Translations under genes and position numbers: made by a program | The notes under the pieces: model-generated | What the model saw: only the letters and a program-made list of their open reading frames with translations | The model's database searches: none | Told to the model about the DNA's origin: nothing | Shown here: piece after piece, positions 28,382 to 37,193 of the stretch | Numbering within the stretch: the first letter of the stretch is position 1 | How the letters are laid out: each line of letters starts with the position of its first letter | Origin: Achromobacter sp. MYb9 | Lineage (GTDB): Bacteria > Pseudomonadota > Gammaproteobacteria > Burkholderiales > Burkholderiaceae_B | Reading direction: 5' to 3' | Length of the DNA: 64,000 nt | Assembly: GCF_002975275.1 (NCBI RefSeq) | Contig: NZ_PCOQ01000006.1 | Span: forward strand, 124,001-188,000

Positions 28382-29161
28382 ATGACCGCCGACGCGCCCT
28401 CTCTGATGCCCGGAACCACGCTTCCTCCCCGTGCCGCCGACTTCTACGGCTCACGGCCCGCGAAGTCTCTGCTGGACCTGCTGTACGACGGATTCCTGAT
28501 GCTGTTCCTGCTCAAGAGCGGACAGCAGCCCGCCAGCGCGGCGTCTTTCTCGGCGCGCGTGCAGCAGTTCCTGGCGGACTTCGAGCGCACCGCCAAGAAG
28601 CTGGAAATTCCTGCCGAAGACGTCTACGCCACCAAGTACGCGTTCTGCGCCGCCGTGGACGAAACCGTGCTGAATTCCGGATTCTCGATCCGCGATGCAT
28701 GGATGCTGCAACCCCTGCAATTGACGCTGTTCGGCGAACAACTGGCAGGCGAGAATTTCTTCGCCCGTCTTGAAGACCTGCGCGCGCAAGGCGCACCCCG
28801 GCTGCAGTCCCTGGAAGTGTTCTACATGTGCCTGCTGCTGGGCTTCCAGGGCAAGTACATGATCGAGGGTCAGGAGAAGCTTGGCTACCTGACGGCGCGC
28901 CTGGGCGACGAAATCGCGTTGTTGCGCGGCAAGCGCGCGGGCTTCGCGCCGCACTGGGCGCTGCCCGACAAGATCGCGCACACCTTGAAGCGCGATGTTC
29001 CTCTGTGGAGCATCGGCGCCATCTTCGCGCTGCTGGGTTTGCTGGCGTATCTGGGCATGAGCCATTTCCTGAACGGCGACATGCAGACGGCGATGGCCCC
29101 GTATCACGACATCGTCAAACTCGGCCCGCGCGCCGCTCACCTGACCATCTCGCTTCCCTGA
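28382..29161 (+). CDS. tssL: TssL (DotU/IcmH-like), short form without peptidoglycan-binding domain
   Basis: A 259-residue inner-membrane protein. The cytoplasmic helical hook domain includes KSLLDLLYDGFLMLFLLKSG and the FCAAVDETVLNSGF motif; a single transmembrane helix lies near the C terminus (about 205-225, SIGAIFALLGLLAYLGMSHF). There is no OmpA-like extension, so cell-wall anchoring must come from another protein, most likely the OmpA-like product at 52.4 kb. It precedes the evolved VgrG by 26 bp. Confidence 0.95.
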   Translation: MTADAPSLMPGTTLPPRAADFYGSRPAKSLLDLLYDGFLMLFLLKSGQQPASAASFSARVQQFLADFERTAKKLEIPAEDVYATKYAFCAAVDETVLNSGFSIRDAWMLQPLQLTLFGEQLAGENFFARLEDLRAQGAPRLQSLEVFYMCLLLGFQGKYMIEGQEKLGYLTARLGDEIALLRGKRAGFAPHWALPDKIAHTLKRDVPLWSIGAIFALLGLLAYLGMSHFLNGDMQTAMAPYHDIVKLGPRAAHLTISLP

Positions 29162-29187
29162 CGGTCCACCCCGGACGGCCACGCACC

Positions 29188-32100
29188 ATGATCGATCGCT
29201 CTTTCTCGCCTGCGGGCTACAGCAGCCTGGACGCCGCCGCCTTGTCCCAGAACGCGCGCCTGCTTCAAGTGCGCACGCCGCTGGGCGACACGCTGACGGC
29301 CGAGCGCATGCGGCTGCAAGAAGGTGTCTCGGAACTCTTCGCGTTGACCCTGGACTGCCTGGCCCCCTCGGCCGAGCTGGACGTGGAACCGCTGCTGGGC
29401 AAGGAAATCAGCGTGGACCTGCTGCTGGCCGACGGCAGCCGCCGCCGCTGGCATGCCGTCGTGGAAGGGGTAGACGCATTGGGCGCCGACGGCGGCCTGG
29501 CGCGTTACCGGCTGCACGCCGCGCCCTGGCTGGCGACCCTGCGCCTGCGCCGCGACAGCTTTCTTTATCAGGACAAATCGGCCACCGACATCCTGAGCGA
29601 GATCTTCGCGGACTATCCCTTGGCGTCGTTTTCCTTCGACATCACCGAGCCGCTGGCGCCCCGCCCGATCCGCACGCAGTATCGCGAAACCGATCTGGCT
29701 TTCGTGCTGCGCCTGATGGCGGAGTCGGGGCTGAGTTTCCGCTTCGACCACCAGCAAGGCGATGGCCAGGATGGCGGCGGCACAGGCGGCGCGCAGCATC
29801 GCCTTGTCGTGTTCGACGCCGGCGCCGCGCGCCCGGAGAATCCTGCCTCGCCCCTGCGTTTCCATCGCGCCGACGCCACCGAATCCGAGGACAGCATTTT
29901 GCGTTTCGGCGCGGCGCGCAGCGTCCAGCCAAATCGCGTCACTCGTGTCGCCTGGAACGAGCGAGCCCTGCTTGCGCATGGGGCCGAAGCCCGGTCGGAT
30001 CTGGACGTGGGCGCAGTGCCGCCGTTGGAAGACTACGATTTCGACGGCCACGGCCGCTACACGGACGATGCCGGCGCCGAAGCCCTTGCGGCACGCAGCC
30101 TGCAAGCGCATGAATCGCGCACGGTGCGGTTCGACGGCGGCGGCACCGCGCGGCAGATGATGCCGGGCCACACGTTTGCCCTGACGCAGCACGACCGCTA
30201 TGCGGAAGGGTCGGGCCAGGCGTTGGACGAAATGGGAGGCAACCGCTACACGCTGCTGCGCGTAACGCACGAAGCCGTCAACAACCTGGGCGCCCAGGCC
30301 GCGCAGGTACTGGACGCGCCGGACCTGGAACGCGGCGCGTACCGCAACACGTTCAGCGCCGTGCCCGCGGCGGCCACGCTGTTGCCGGGCTGGCGCGCCA
30401 AGCCCACCGCGCCGGAAGGCGTGACGGCCGTGGTCGTGACGGCGCAGGACGCCCCCATCACCTCGGGCCGCGACCTGCGGGTCAAAGTCCAATTCCCCTG
30501 GCAGCGCGGCAAGCGCCCGTTGTCCGGCGGCCTGCCCCACCGCAGCCATGGGGACGATGCCGGCAATGCGCCTGGCGACGACAGCTCGGGCACATGGCTG
30601 CGCGTCACCGGCGCGCAGGCGGGTCCCAATTGGGGCGCGCATCACTTGCCACGCCAAGGCACCGAAGTGGTGGTCGAATTCCTGGACGGCGACATCGATC
30701 AGCCGGTCGTGGTCGCGCAGTTGTATAACGACGCCGATTTACCCCCGTGGTCGGCCGGCGTGAACGCCGAGGCCAACCACCCTGGCACGCTGAGCGGCTG
30801 GCACAGCCAGGGCCTGGATGGCCAAGGCCACAGCCAATGGCTGTTCGACGACACGGCGGGCCAGGTCCGCACGCGGCTGTCCAGTTCGATCGCGGCTTCA
30901 CAACTGGGCTTGGGCTATCTGGTCAAGCAGGCGCCAGACGACTCCAATCGCGGCGAATGGCGCGGCACCGGTTTCGAACTGCGCTCGGACGCGTGGACCG
31001 TGGTTCGGTCAGGGCAAGGCATGCTGCTGTCGGCCAATGCGCAAACGAATGCCCGATCCACGCTGGCGGAAGCCCCGCAAGCGTTGGCGCTCATGCGGGG
31101 CGCGCAGCATGCCGCCCAGCGCATCAACGCGGCCGCCACACAGCGCCAGGCGCGGCCACTGGCCGCGACCGACACGTTCGATGCGCTGATCGACGCCGTG
31201 GACCCCAAGGCGAAAGGGCGCTATCCGGCCAATGTGGGTGGCCAGCAAGCAGTCAAAGCCGCCAACGGCGAACGCAGCGGCACGGACCCCGTCGAACGTA
31301 TCGATGGCGCGCGCATGCTGATCGACGCCCCTGCATCGCTGAACCTTGCCACCCCGGCGTCGGCCATCGTGCACGCCAGCGAAAACCTGCACGTCACCGC
31401 GCAGGCCGACGGCCATGTCGCCGCACGCCAGACCTTCGCCAGCGCATCGGGACGCGCGACCAGCCTGTTCGTGCAGGACGGCGGCATCCGCGCCATCGCG
31501 GCCAATGCGCCGGTCTCGATACACGCGCATACCGACATGCTGGAACTGTTGGCCGGACAAGACGTCACCATCACGTCGACCACGGACAGCATCGAGATCC
31601 TGGCGAACCAGCGCATCACCCTGCAGGCGGGTGGCGGCAGCATCGTCATGGACGGCGCCGATATTGTGTTCAAGGGGCCGGGCATGTTCTCGGTCAAAGG
31701 CGCGTCGCACAATCTGATCGGTCCGGCCAGCGACGCAGCGGCCTTGCCGGCCCTGCCCTCCACGCAGGTGGGCGACGTGATGCTGGTGAAGGCTGAACTG
31801 GTGCATCGGCCCGAGCAAATGCTGCAAGCCCTGGCGGGATCGGGCCAGGCCGTCAACGCTGCCGGGGCATCCGACGCGCTGGCTGGCACCGCCGCGGCCA
31901 CCACAGCCTCCACAGGCGCTTCGAGCACTGCGGCGGCAGGTGGGATAGGAGCGACGCTGGCCAAGGGCGCCAGCGCCGTATCCAGCGGTCTGGCATCCCT
32001 GCAGGACAGCGCGTCGGGCATGCTCGACCGCGCCAAGTCGATGGCCAGCGATGCGCTCAAGCCCATCCAGGACATTGCCGCCCGGGCGAATGACGCGGTG

Positions 32101-34329
32101 ACCTCGGTGCAGCAGACCGGTGCGGGCATGATGTCCGCCGCGGCCGGCAAAGCGGGCGACATGGCTGGCGCCGCCATCGGCAGCACCGGAGCCGGCCAGA
32201 TGGCCAGCAGCGCCATCGCCAACGCGACGCCTTCCCTGATGGCCGGTGCGGCGCCGTCGCTGATGGGCGGAGCTACCCCATCACTAATGGGCGGTGCGAC
32301 GCCGTCGCTGATGGCTGGCGCCGCGCCGTCTTTGACGGAAGGCGCGGCGGGCGCGTTGGCGTCGGCGATGCCGGCGTCGGTCACGCAGGCCGCCGGTGCC
32401 GCCGCCCGGGCCAGCGGCATGGCGGCGCAAGCCGGCGATATGGCCGCGCAGGCGGGCAACATGGCCTCGACGTTGTCGGCCGCCTCCGGCTTGGCCGCGG
32501 CGGGCGGCTCGCAGGGCGGCGTCGGCGCGGCGATCCAGCCCCTGATGACGCAGGCGATGAACGCCATGGGCGACAAGGGCGCAACGCTGGGGTCCGCCGT
32601 CAACACGCTGTTGGCCATGCCGGACGTCAACGCAGACAACATCCCGGCGGTGGCCGGCGCGATCCTGAGCACGCCCGGCCTTAGCGATTCCGCCATTCCC
32701 ACCGTGGTGGGCGCGATTCTCCAGTCGCCCAGCGTGACCAGCATCACGCTCCCCAAGGTGGCCGAAACCATCATGAATATCCCGGCCGTGGCGAATTCGC
32801 CCTATCCGGGCCTGGTCCGCCGCGCCATGGACGCGGCAGGCATCGGGCTGCCGGGCACCGCGACGCGGCCCGCCGGCCAGGACGGCACGGGCGGCGCGAG
32901 CGGTCCGGCGGACGGTGGCGGCGCCCCGGGCGGCACGCTCGCCGTGTCGACCTACCGCAGCCAGAGCGGCGCGCAATTGCAGTACGTGAACCTGAAGACC
33001 TCGGAAGCGCGCTGGAACGACGGCCAGGCGCTGAACAGCCTGGACCGCCAGACCAACCGGCCAAAGATCCGCGTGTCGTTCAATCGCCGCGGAGAACACC
33101 GGTTCACGGTCAAAGTCATGGCCCGCCGGACCAACGCCGTCTATACGGCCCGCGAACGCGATCGGCAGCCCCTGTACCGCGACCCCGACCAGTCCACCTA
33201 CCAGTACGTGACCGACCCAGACGGCACGAAGGTCGTCGACAACATCACGTTGCCCGCCGCGGGCTTGAACAGCTATCTGTTCGAGGTCCTGAACGACCAG
33301 AACCAGACGGTCATGACCGAGATGATCGAAACCGTTCGCCGCATGTACATCCAGGAGATCCGCATGCCCGGCCCGGAAAACATGGAACGCCGCTACGGCT
33401 TCCAGCCGACCGCCGACGAATATGCGCGCCATGGCATCGACGTGCTGCAACTGCCCTACGTACAGACGCGCGGCGACGCCAATTCAGATGTCTGGACGGA
33501 CGAAGGCGACGCGCGGATGCGCCAGCTGGTCCAGTCCGTCTATCCGCGCTCGGAGGGCGCCCGGCACGAGCCCTACACCATCGCGGTCTGCCATATCGAC
33601 CGGTTGGCGGCGCAATGGCCCATCGCACCGCTGATCATCCGTGCCAACGCCGGCCCCGGCATGGGCGACGTTGAAATGGACCTGCTTGGCCCCGACGGCA
33701 ACCCCGCCTACCTCTGGCTGAACATCGACCCGAACGACGATTGGTTCCTGGAGTGCCTGTTTGAATATACGGATGCCGCAGGGACGGTCAAACGGGCCGT
33801 GGTGCCGAAGGATCGCGTCACGCCGATCGCAGGCGACGCCAGCGAACCCAGTGCGTGCCCGAGCGTCAGGGTACGCATGGCGGGCCTGTTACCCGTGCCC
33901 ACGTCGGGCCGGATCATTCTGCGCGTCAAGCTCTTGGAGAGCGCCGCCGGCGGCGTGGCCTTCCTGGGCACCAACATCCTGGGCGTCGCCGTGCGCACAC
34001 CCTGGCAGCTGGCGACGATGGCGTACCAGCAGGAAACGCTGGTCCACGAGATGGGCCACCTGCTGGGCATGACGCCCAGCGGGCCGGAATGGGCCAACGC
34101 CAACGAAGGCGGCGAACTGTATGACGCGTCGAAGCTGGACGGAGGACGCTACTTTTATTCAGACGCCGGCAACCACTGCCACTTCGGCCTGCCTGCCAAC
34201 CAGGCCAATTCCAGCAACGTCGGCGCATGCGTGATGTTCGGCGGCGACTGCCAGAGCATCCGCTTCTGCCCGTCGTGCTCGGAAGCCGTACGCAAGGTGG
34301 ACATGTCCAATGGCTGGACCACGTCCTGA
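29188..34329 (+). CDS. vgrG: Evolved VgrG with repeat linker and C-terminal HExxH zinc-peptidase-like domain
   Basis: A 1713-residue VgrG, twice the usual length. Residues ~1-560 form the gp27/gp5 spike (QYRETDLAFVLRLMAESGLSF; LRVKVQFPWQRGK) and ~640-850 a DUF2345/beta-helix part. A long Ala/Gly/Met-rich linker (~890-1105) contains five tandem 8-residue units (1014-1053). Helical repeats around 1120-1230 precede a distinct ~460-residue module (from ~1250). That module contains H1620-E-M-G-H1624, then H1663-C-H1665 and four further Cys (1681, 1688, 1694, 1697). HExxH is the zinc site of many metallopeptidases, and Pseudomonas VgrG2b is a known VgrG with a C-terminal metallopeptidase toxin. Peptidase activity here is inference. 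I start at ATG 29188, after tssL; the open frame reaches further upstream only as antisense-free overlap with tssL. Confidence 0.92.
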   Translation: MIDRSFSPAGYSSLDAAALSQNARLLQVRTPLGDTLTAERMRLQEGVSELFALTLDCLAPSAELDVEPLLGKEISVDLLLADGSRRRWHAVVEGVDALGADGGLARYRLHAAPWLATLRLRRDSFLYQDKSATDILSEIFADYPLASFSFDITEPLAPRPIRTQYRETDLAFVLRLMAESGLSFRFDHQQGDGQDGGGTGGAQHRLVVFDAGAARPENPASPLRFHRADATESEDSILRFGAARSVQPNRVTRVAWNERALLAHGAEARSDLDVGAVPPLEDYDFDGHGRYTDDAGAEALAARSLQAHESRTVRFDGGGTARQMMPGHTFALTQHDRYAEGSGQALDEMGGNRYTLLRVTHEAVNNLGAQAAQVLDAPDLERGAYRNTFSAVPAAATLLPGWRAKPTAPEGVTAVVVTAQDAPITSGRDLRVKVQFPWQRGKRPLSGGLPHRSHGDDAGNAPGDDSSGTWLRVTGAQAGPNWGAHHLPRQGTEVVVEFLDGDIDQPVVVAQLYNDADLPPWSAGVNAEANHPGTLSGWHSQGLDGQGHSQWLFDDTAGQVRTRLSSSIAASQLGLGYLVKQAPDDSNRGEWRGTGFELRSDAWTVVRSGQGMLLSANAQTNARSTLAEAPQALALMRGAQHAAQRINAAATQRQARPLAATDTFDALIDAVDPKAKGRYPANVGGQQAVKAANGERSGTDPVERIDGARMLIDAPASLNLATPASAIVHASENLHVTAQADGHVAARQTFASASGRATSLFVQDGGIRAIAANAPVSIHAHTDMLELLAGQDVTITSTTDSIEILANQRITLQAGGGSIVMDGADIVFKGPGMFSVKGASHNLIGPASDAAALPALPSTQVGDVMLVKAELVHRPEQMLQALAGSGQAVNAAGASDALAGTAAATTASTGASSTAAAGGIGATLAKGASAVSSGLASLQDSASGMLDRAKSMASDALKPIQDIAARANDAVTSVQQTGAGMMSAAAGKAGDMAGAAIGSTGAGQMASSAIANATPSLMAGAAPSLMGGATPSLMGGATPSLMAGAAPSLTEGAAGALASAMPASVTQAAGAAARASGMAAQAGDMAAQAGNMASTLSAASGLAAAGGSQGGVGAAIQPLMTQAMNAMGDKGATLGSAVNTLLAMPDVNADNIPAVAGAILSTPGLSDSAIPTVVGAILQSPSVTSITLPKVAETIMNIPAVANSPYPGLVRRAMDAAGIGLPGTATRPAGQDGTGGASGPADGGGAPGGTLAVSTYRSQSGAQLQYVNLKTSEARWNDGQALNSLDRQTNRPKIRVSFNRRGEHRFTVKVMARRTNAVYTARERDRQPLYRDPDQSTYQYVTDPDGTKVVDNITLPAAGLNSYLFEVLNDQNQTVMTEMIETVRRMYIQEIRMPGPENMERRYGFQPTADEYARHGIDVLQLPYVQTRGDANSDVWTDEGDARMRQLVQSVYPRSEGARHEPYTIAVCHIDRLAAQWPIAPLIIRANAGPGMGDVEMDLLGPDGNPAYLWLNIDPNDDWFLECLFEYTDAAGTVKRAVVPKDRVTPIAGDASEPSACPSVRVRMAGLLPVPTSGRIILRVKLLESAAGGVAFLGTNILGVAVRTPWQLATMAYQQETLVHEMGHLLGMTPSGPEWANANEGGELYDASKLDGGRYFYSDAGNHCHFGLPANQANSSNVGACVMFGGDCQSIRFCPSCSEAVRKVDMSNGWTTS
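32227..32346 (+). repeat. Five tandem 24-bp repeats encoding [T/A]PSLM[A/G]GA units in the evolved VgrG
   Basis: Five in-frame 24-bp units (32227-32250, 32251-32274, 32275-32298, 32299-32322, 32323-32346) encode TPSLMAGA, APSLMGGA, TPSLMGGA, TPSLMAGA and APSLTEGA. They lie in the linker between the spike and the toxin-like domain. Codon choice differs between units, so the array is not brand new, but it could still change copy number by slippage and alter linker length. Confidence 0.9.
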
Positions 34330-34933
34330 CGCGTGGCGCCGCTTAGCGGCGCGCGCCTTTGTCCTGCTGTTCACCGCCGCCGCCTGGGCATTCACCCCGG
34401 CAGCGTCCGCCCAACCCCCATCCGTCACGCCGCAGAAGACCATGAATTCCGACTGGACCGAACCCGCTTCCTTCGCATCCGTGCCGATCAACAGCATGCG
34501 CGACCATGCCTGCATGCCCGCCAACGACGGCTACGACGAACAGCTCCACATCGCGGCGCCTGCCCGCGTCTGGCCGCGGGGGCCCGGCGTGCTGGTCATT
34601 CCCGTGTGTGTGCGCGGCATCGTGCCTGCCGTGCAGCACCCGACCTTGCCGCGCATCGTGGCGACCGATCTTGAAACACGCAAGGCCTACGATGAGGTGG
34701 CGTTCGAATACAAGCTGCCGACACGTCCCGGCGTCGAGGTCGACACCATCGCAAGCTCGCGCCCGCCACGGGGGAAACCCGTCGCACCAGGCATGAGCGT
34801 CGGCACGCAGTTCAGCACGGACCTGGCGGCCCGCGCCGGGCTACCGGCCAGCCCGGCCAAGTATGAGGTGTATGTCGAGTCCAACGGCTTGCGGTCGAAC
34901 ACCGTCACGATCGAAGTGCTGCCGCCGCGGTAG
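34310..34933 (+). CDS. Exported protein overlapping the evolved vgrG, candidate periplasmic immunity protein
   Basis: A 207-residue protein with an Arg-containing n-region, a hydrophobic core (AARAFVLLFTAAAWAFTPAASAQ) and a probable signal peptidase site after AxA at about residue 34. Its ATG lies 20 bp before the end of the evolved vgrG, so the two are translationally coupled. The mature part is beta-rich and contains HACMPANDGYDEQLHI and a C-terminal SNTVTIEVLP, suggestive of an Ig-like sandwich. A periplasmic partner for a toxin-bearing VgrG is exactly what an immunity protein should look like, as with the VgrG2b system; no family name is recognised and the role is inferred from position. 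Confidence 0.75.
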   Translation: MAGPRPDAWRRLAARAFVLLFTAAAWAFTPAASAQPPSVTPQKTMNSDWTEPASFASVPINSMRDHACMPANDGYDEQLHIAAPARVWPRGPGVLVIPVCVRGIVPAVQHPTLPRIVATDLETRKAYDEVAFEYKLPTRPGVEVDTIASSRPPRGKPVAPGMSVGTQFSTDLAARAGLPASPAKYEVYVESNGLRSNTVTIEVLPPR

Positions 34934-34944
34934 GCGCGGCCTGA

Positions 34945-35724
34945 TCAGCCGTTCTTGTCACCCGGCGGCGTCCCGGCCGCCCTGATGCGCGCTATCTGGG
35001 CTTGCGACATGGCAGCGGCGGCGGCGCCAAAGTCGCCCGGCTTCCGATCAGGCTTGGCCAACATCGCCGCCACGTCGGGATCGGCATCAAAGTTCGACGC
35101 CACCGTGAAATACAGGAACATGTACTGCTGCAGGTCCCGCCTGTCTTCAAGTCGGTATTTGATCCAGGCCGTCTTGGCCACCTTGCCCAGCACGCGCAGC
35201 ACCTCATTGCCATCCTTGTATTGGCTGAAAGCGCTGCGGTGCGTGGCGTAAATCCAGTCCGTGATCGCGACAAGCGGAAGCCGCGTCTGTCCGAGCAGTT
35301 TCCTGCTAAGCGCGATCTCCATGTGCTCGTCGGGATAGATATGCAACTCCAGGTACAGCGGGCCCTCGCCCTGCGGCAGATCGGTCGGCGGAAAATGAAC
35401 GTGAGCCTCTTTGTTGAAGATCACCTCGTCCAGTTTGCCGTCGAACATGTGCTTTTGTGCCAGAGCCCCATCGGCACCACGCCATTTCACCGTGAACTCC
35501 GTGCCATTCAAGGTATAGCAACACGTTCCCGATCCTTCTCCGCCACCCACGCCCATCGCACCGGAAGTCGCCGTATGTCCGTCGCTATCGATAATCTGTA
35601 TGGTGTCGATGTCCCAGGGCGTGTAGTTGAAGGCGACGAACGTCAAACCCCGGTAACCAGGCTCATCGGTACAACCCGACAGCAGTCCAAGCCCCGCCAG
35701 CAAGACGATCAGCCCTTTGTTCAT
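34945..35724 (-). CDS. DUF3304-type lipoprotein A, candidate immunity to the Tle1-like effector
   Basis: A 259-residue lipoprotein (lipobox LLSGC, residues 14-18) with the DUF3304 pattern: FVAFNYTPWDIDTIQI, a GVGGGEGSGTCCYTLNG double-Cys turn and VKWRG. A helical C terminus ends GTPPGDKNG. I start at ATG 35724, preceded by GGGGGGAAGG; the frame is open much further upstream but without a lipoprotein signal. It is closely similar to the proteins at 36371-37153 and 39499-40278. Lipid-anchored periplasmic proteins next to Tle phospholipases are usually Tli immunity proteins, which is the inferred role. It converges with the plus-strand immunity candidate with only 11 bp between them. Confidence 0.8.
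   Translation of the reverse strand: MNKGLIVLLAGLGLLSGCTDEPGYRGLTFVAFNYTPWDIDTIQIIDSDGHTATSGAMGVGGGEGSGTCCYTLNGTEFTVKWRGADGALAQKHMFDGKLDEVIFNKEAHVHFPPTDLPQGEGPLYLELHIYPDEHMEIALSRKLLGQTRLPLVAITDWIYATHRSAFSQYKDGNEVLRVLGKVAKTAWIKYRLEDRRDLQQYMFLYFTVASNFDADPDVAAMLAKPDRKPGDFGAAAAAMSQAQIARIRAAGTPPGDKNG
35105..35178. repeat. 74-bp tract identical to 36534-36607
   Basis: Every base of this 74-bp stretch matches 36534-36607, whereas flanking sequence of the two DUF3304 genes differs at many positions. The third full paralogue (39499-40278) shares only the first ~24 bases of the tract before diverging. The tract encodes the ...RLEDRRDLQQYMFLYF region. Confidence 0.95.
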
Positions 35725-35767
35725 CCTTCCCCCCTGAATAGCGCTTCCTTGTGATGACCCCGATGGC

Positions 35768-36328
35768 CTAGCGATTCGGCCTGGTGCTTTCGATGAACTG
35801 CCGCAGCTCCGCTTCGGTCGCCTCTCCGGGCTCGGGTAGTCCTTGCAAGAAATCCGGTGCCCCCGGGCTCGTCGGGCCGGGCTGCACACGTACTTCACCC
35901 CCAGGCAGGAAAATCGCCCAGGCATAACCACTGTGAAACGGTTGGTAGGGCAAGACTGGAGCATCCCGCGCGGCCAGATCGTTTTCCCCGCGCTCGAACA
36001 TCGAGTCGGAGTTCCATTCGATCCGCATCGTCATGCCTGGCTTCCACTGGGAAGGGATCGAAACGCAGCACGTTCCCGAGGTAGAGGCAAGGGCTTGCGC
36101 ATTTCCCGCCCAGCCTTGATTGATGTAGACGGGAGCCAGCGCTTCATTCAGGTAATTGATGATCCCCAACCGCACCCCGATAGTCTCGGGAATCGGCATC
36201 GGCTGCGCCTGCGCGATCGCTCCCGCAAGACCGGAAGCGCTCATGCACAGCCACAGCATCCGTTTGATCCCAAACCGGAGCAAGCGAAGTCCGAGCGGCC
36301 AGAACGTTGGCGATTGCGATGTCTGCAT
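35768..36328 (-). CDS. Divergent DUF3304-like exported protein B
   Basis: A ~186-residue protein with a long basic N terminus and a hydrophobic stretch ending AGAIAQAQP, a probable signal peptide without lipobox Cys. The mature part retains the DUF3304 core in a different form: IINYLNEALAPVYI, GTCCVSIPSQWKPGM and MRIEWN. I prefer the ATG at 36328 because an AGG lies about 9 bases upstream of it, while for the ATG at 36337 that AGG would abut the start. It sits between two longer DUF3304 lipoproteins and lacks their C-terminal helical half, so it may bind a different part of the effector, or a different effector altogether. Confidence 0.7.
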   Translation of the reverse strand: MQTSQSPTFWPLGLRLLRFGIKRMLWLCMSASGLAGAIAQAQPMPIPETIGVRLGIINYLNEALAPVYINQGWAGNAQALASTSGTCCVSIPSQWKPGMTMRIEWNSDSMFERGENDLAARDAPVLPYQPFHSGYAWAIFLPGGEVRVQPGPTSPGAPDFLQGLPEPGEATEAELRQFIESTRPNR

Positions 36329-36370
36329 GATCGGCATCCTGTGGGAAATTGAGTCGCCTTTTTTCCCGGT

Positions 36371-37153
36371 CTATCCGGCGACCTTATCGCCTGGCGGCGT
36401 TCCCGTCGCCTTTAGTCGGGCGACCGTCTCCGAGGAGAGGGATTCGACAGCCGCAGCGAAATCTCCGGGTTTCCTACCGGGACTTGCCAGTAAAGCGGCA
36501 ATATCCGGATCCGAATCAAAGTTCGATGCGACGGTGAAATACAGGAACATGTACTGCTGCAGGTCCCGCCTGTCTTCAAGTCGGTATTTGATCCAGGCCG
36601 TCTTGGCGACTTTTGCCAGCACGCGCTGCACTTCATAGATATCACGATACGCGTTCAGGGCGTCGCGATGCTGCCTGTACAGCCATCGAGTCGTTTCAAT
36701 AATCGGAATCCGCGTTTGCCCAAGCAACTTTCGGCTAAGCGCGATTTCGACGTGCTCGTCGGGATAGATATGCAGCTCCAGGTACAGCGGCGCGTCCCCC
36801 GGCGGCAAATCGGATGCGGGAAAATGCACGCGGGCTTCCTTGTGAAAAAACAGCTCGTCCATTTTTCCGTCATAGAGGTGCCGGATCGCCTCTTCGCCGT
36901 CCAGACCCGACCACTTCACTGCAAAATCGGTACCTCGCAACGTGAAGCAGCAGGTGACGGTGCCCTCTCCACCACCAGGACCGATCGACCCTGTGCCCGC
37001 AGAACGGCTTTCGCTGTCGGTGATCTGAACGGCATCCAGGTCCCAGGGCGTGTAGTTATACGCCACGAACGAAAATCCTTGGTAGCTTGGTTCGCCATTG
37101 CAGCCGGTCAGCAAGCCACCCAAGACCAGTGCCGCTATCACGTGCCTACGCAT
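36371..37153 (-). CDS. DUF3304-type lipoprotein C, candidate immunity
   Basis: A 260-residue lipoprotein (MRRHVIAALVLGGLLTGC, lipobox LLTGC) with the same order of motifs as its paralogues: VAYNYTPWDLDAVQI, GGGEGTVTCCFTLRG, LYLELHIYPDEHVEIALSRK and YMFLYFTVASNFD. The ATG at 37153 is chosen over one 30 bp upstream because the signal peptide begins there. It is the first gene after the Tle1-like effector (40 bp gap) on the same strand, the normal position for a Tli immunity gene. Confidence 0.8.
   Translation of the reverse strand: MRRHVIAALVLGGLLTGCNGEPSYQGFSFVAYNYTPWDLDAVQITDSESRSAGTGSIGPGGGEGTVTCCFTLRGTDFAVKWSGLDGEEAIRHLYDGKMDELFFHKEARVHFPASDLPPGDAPLYLELHIYPDEHVEIALSRKLLGQTRIPIIETTRWLYRQHRDALNAYRDIYEVQRVLAKVAKTAWIKYRLEDRRDLQQYMFLYFTVASNFDSDPDIAALLASPGRKPGDFAAAVESLSSETVARLKATGTPPGDKVAG
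36534..36607. repeat. 74-bp tract identical to 35105-35178
   Basis: Partner copy of the identical tract in DUF3304 lipoprotein A. Identity breaks sharply at both ends (position 36533 and position 36608 differ from the other copy), as expected after gene conversion or a short recombination event between tandem paralogues. Confidence 0.95.
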
Positions 37154-37193
37154 ACTCACCAGCGCGCCTCCGGGGTTGGCCACGTCACCTACG

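Noticed and set aside
28828..29187. Upstream extension of the evolved vgrG frame by 120 codons
   Set aside because: This part lies inside tssL in another frame; the VgrG N terminus aligns with a start at 29188, just after the tssL stop.
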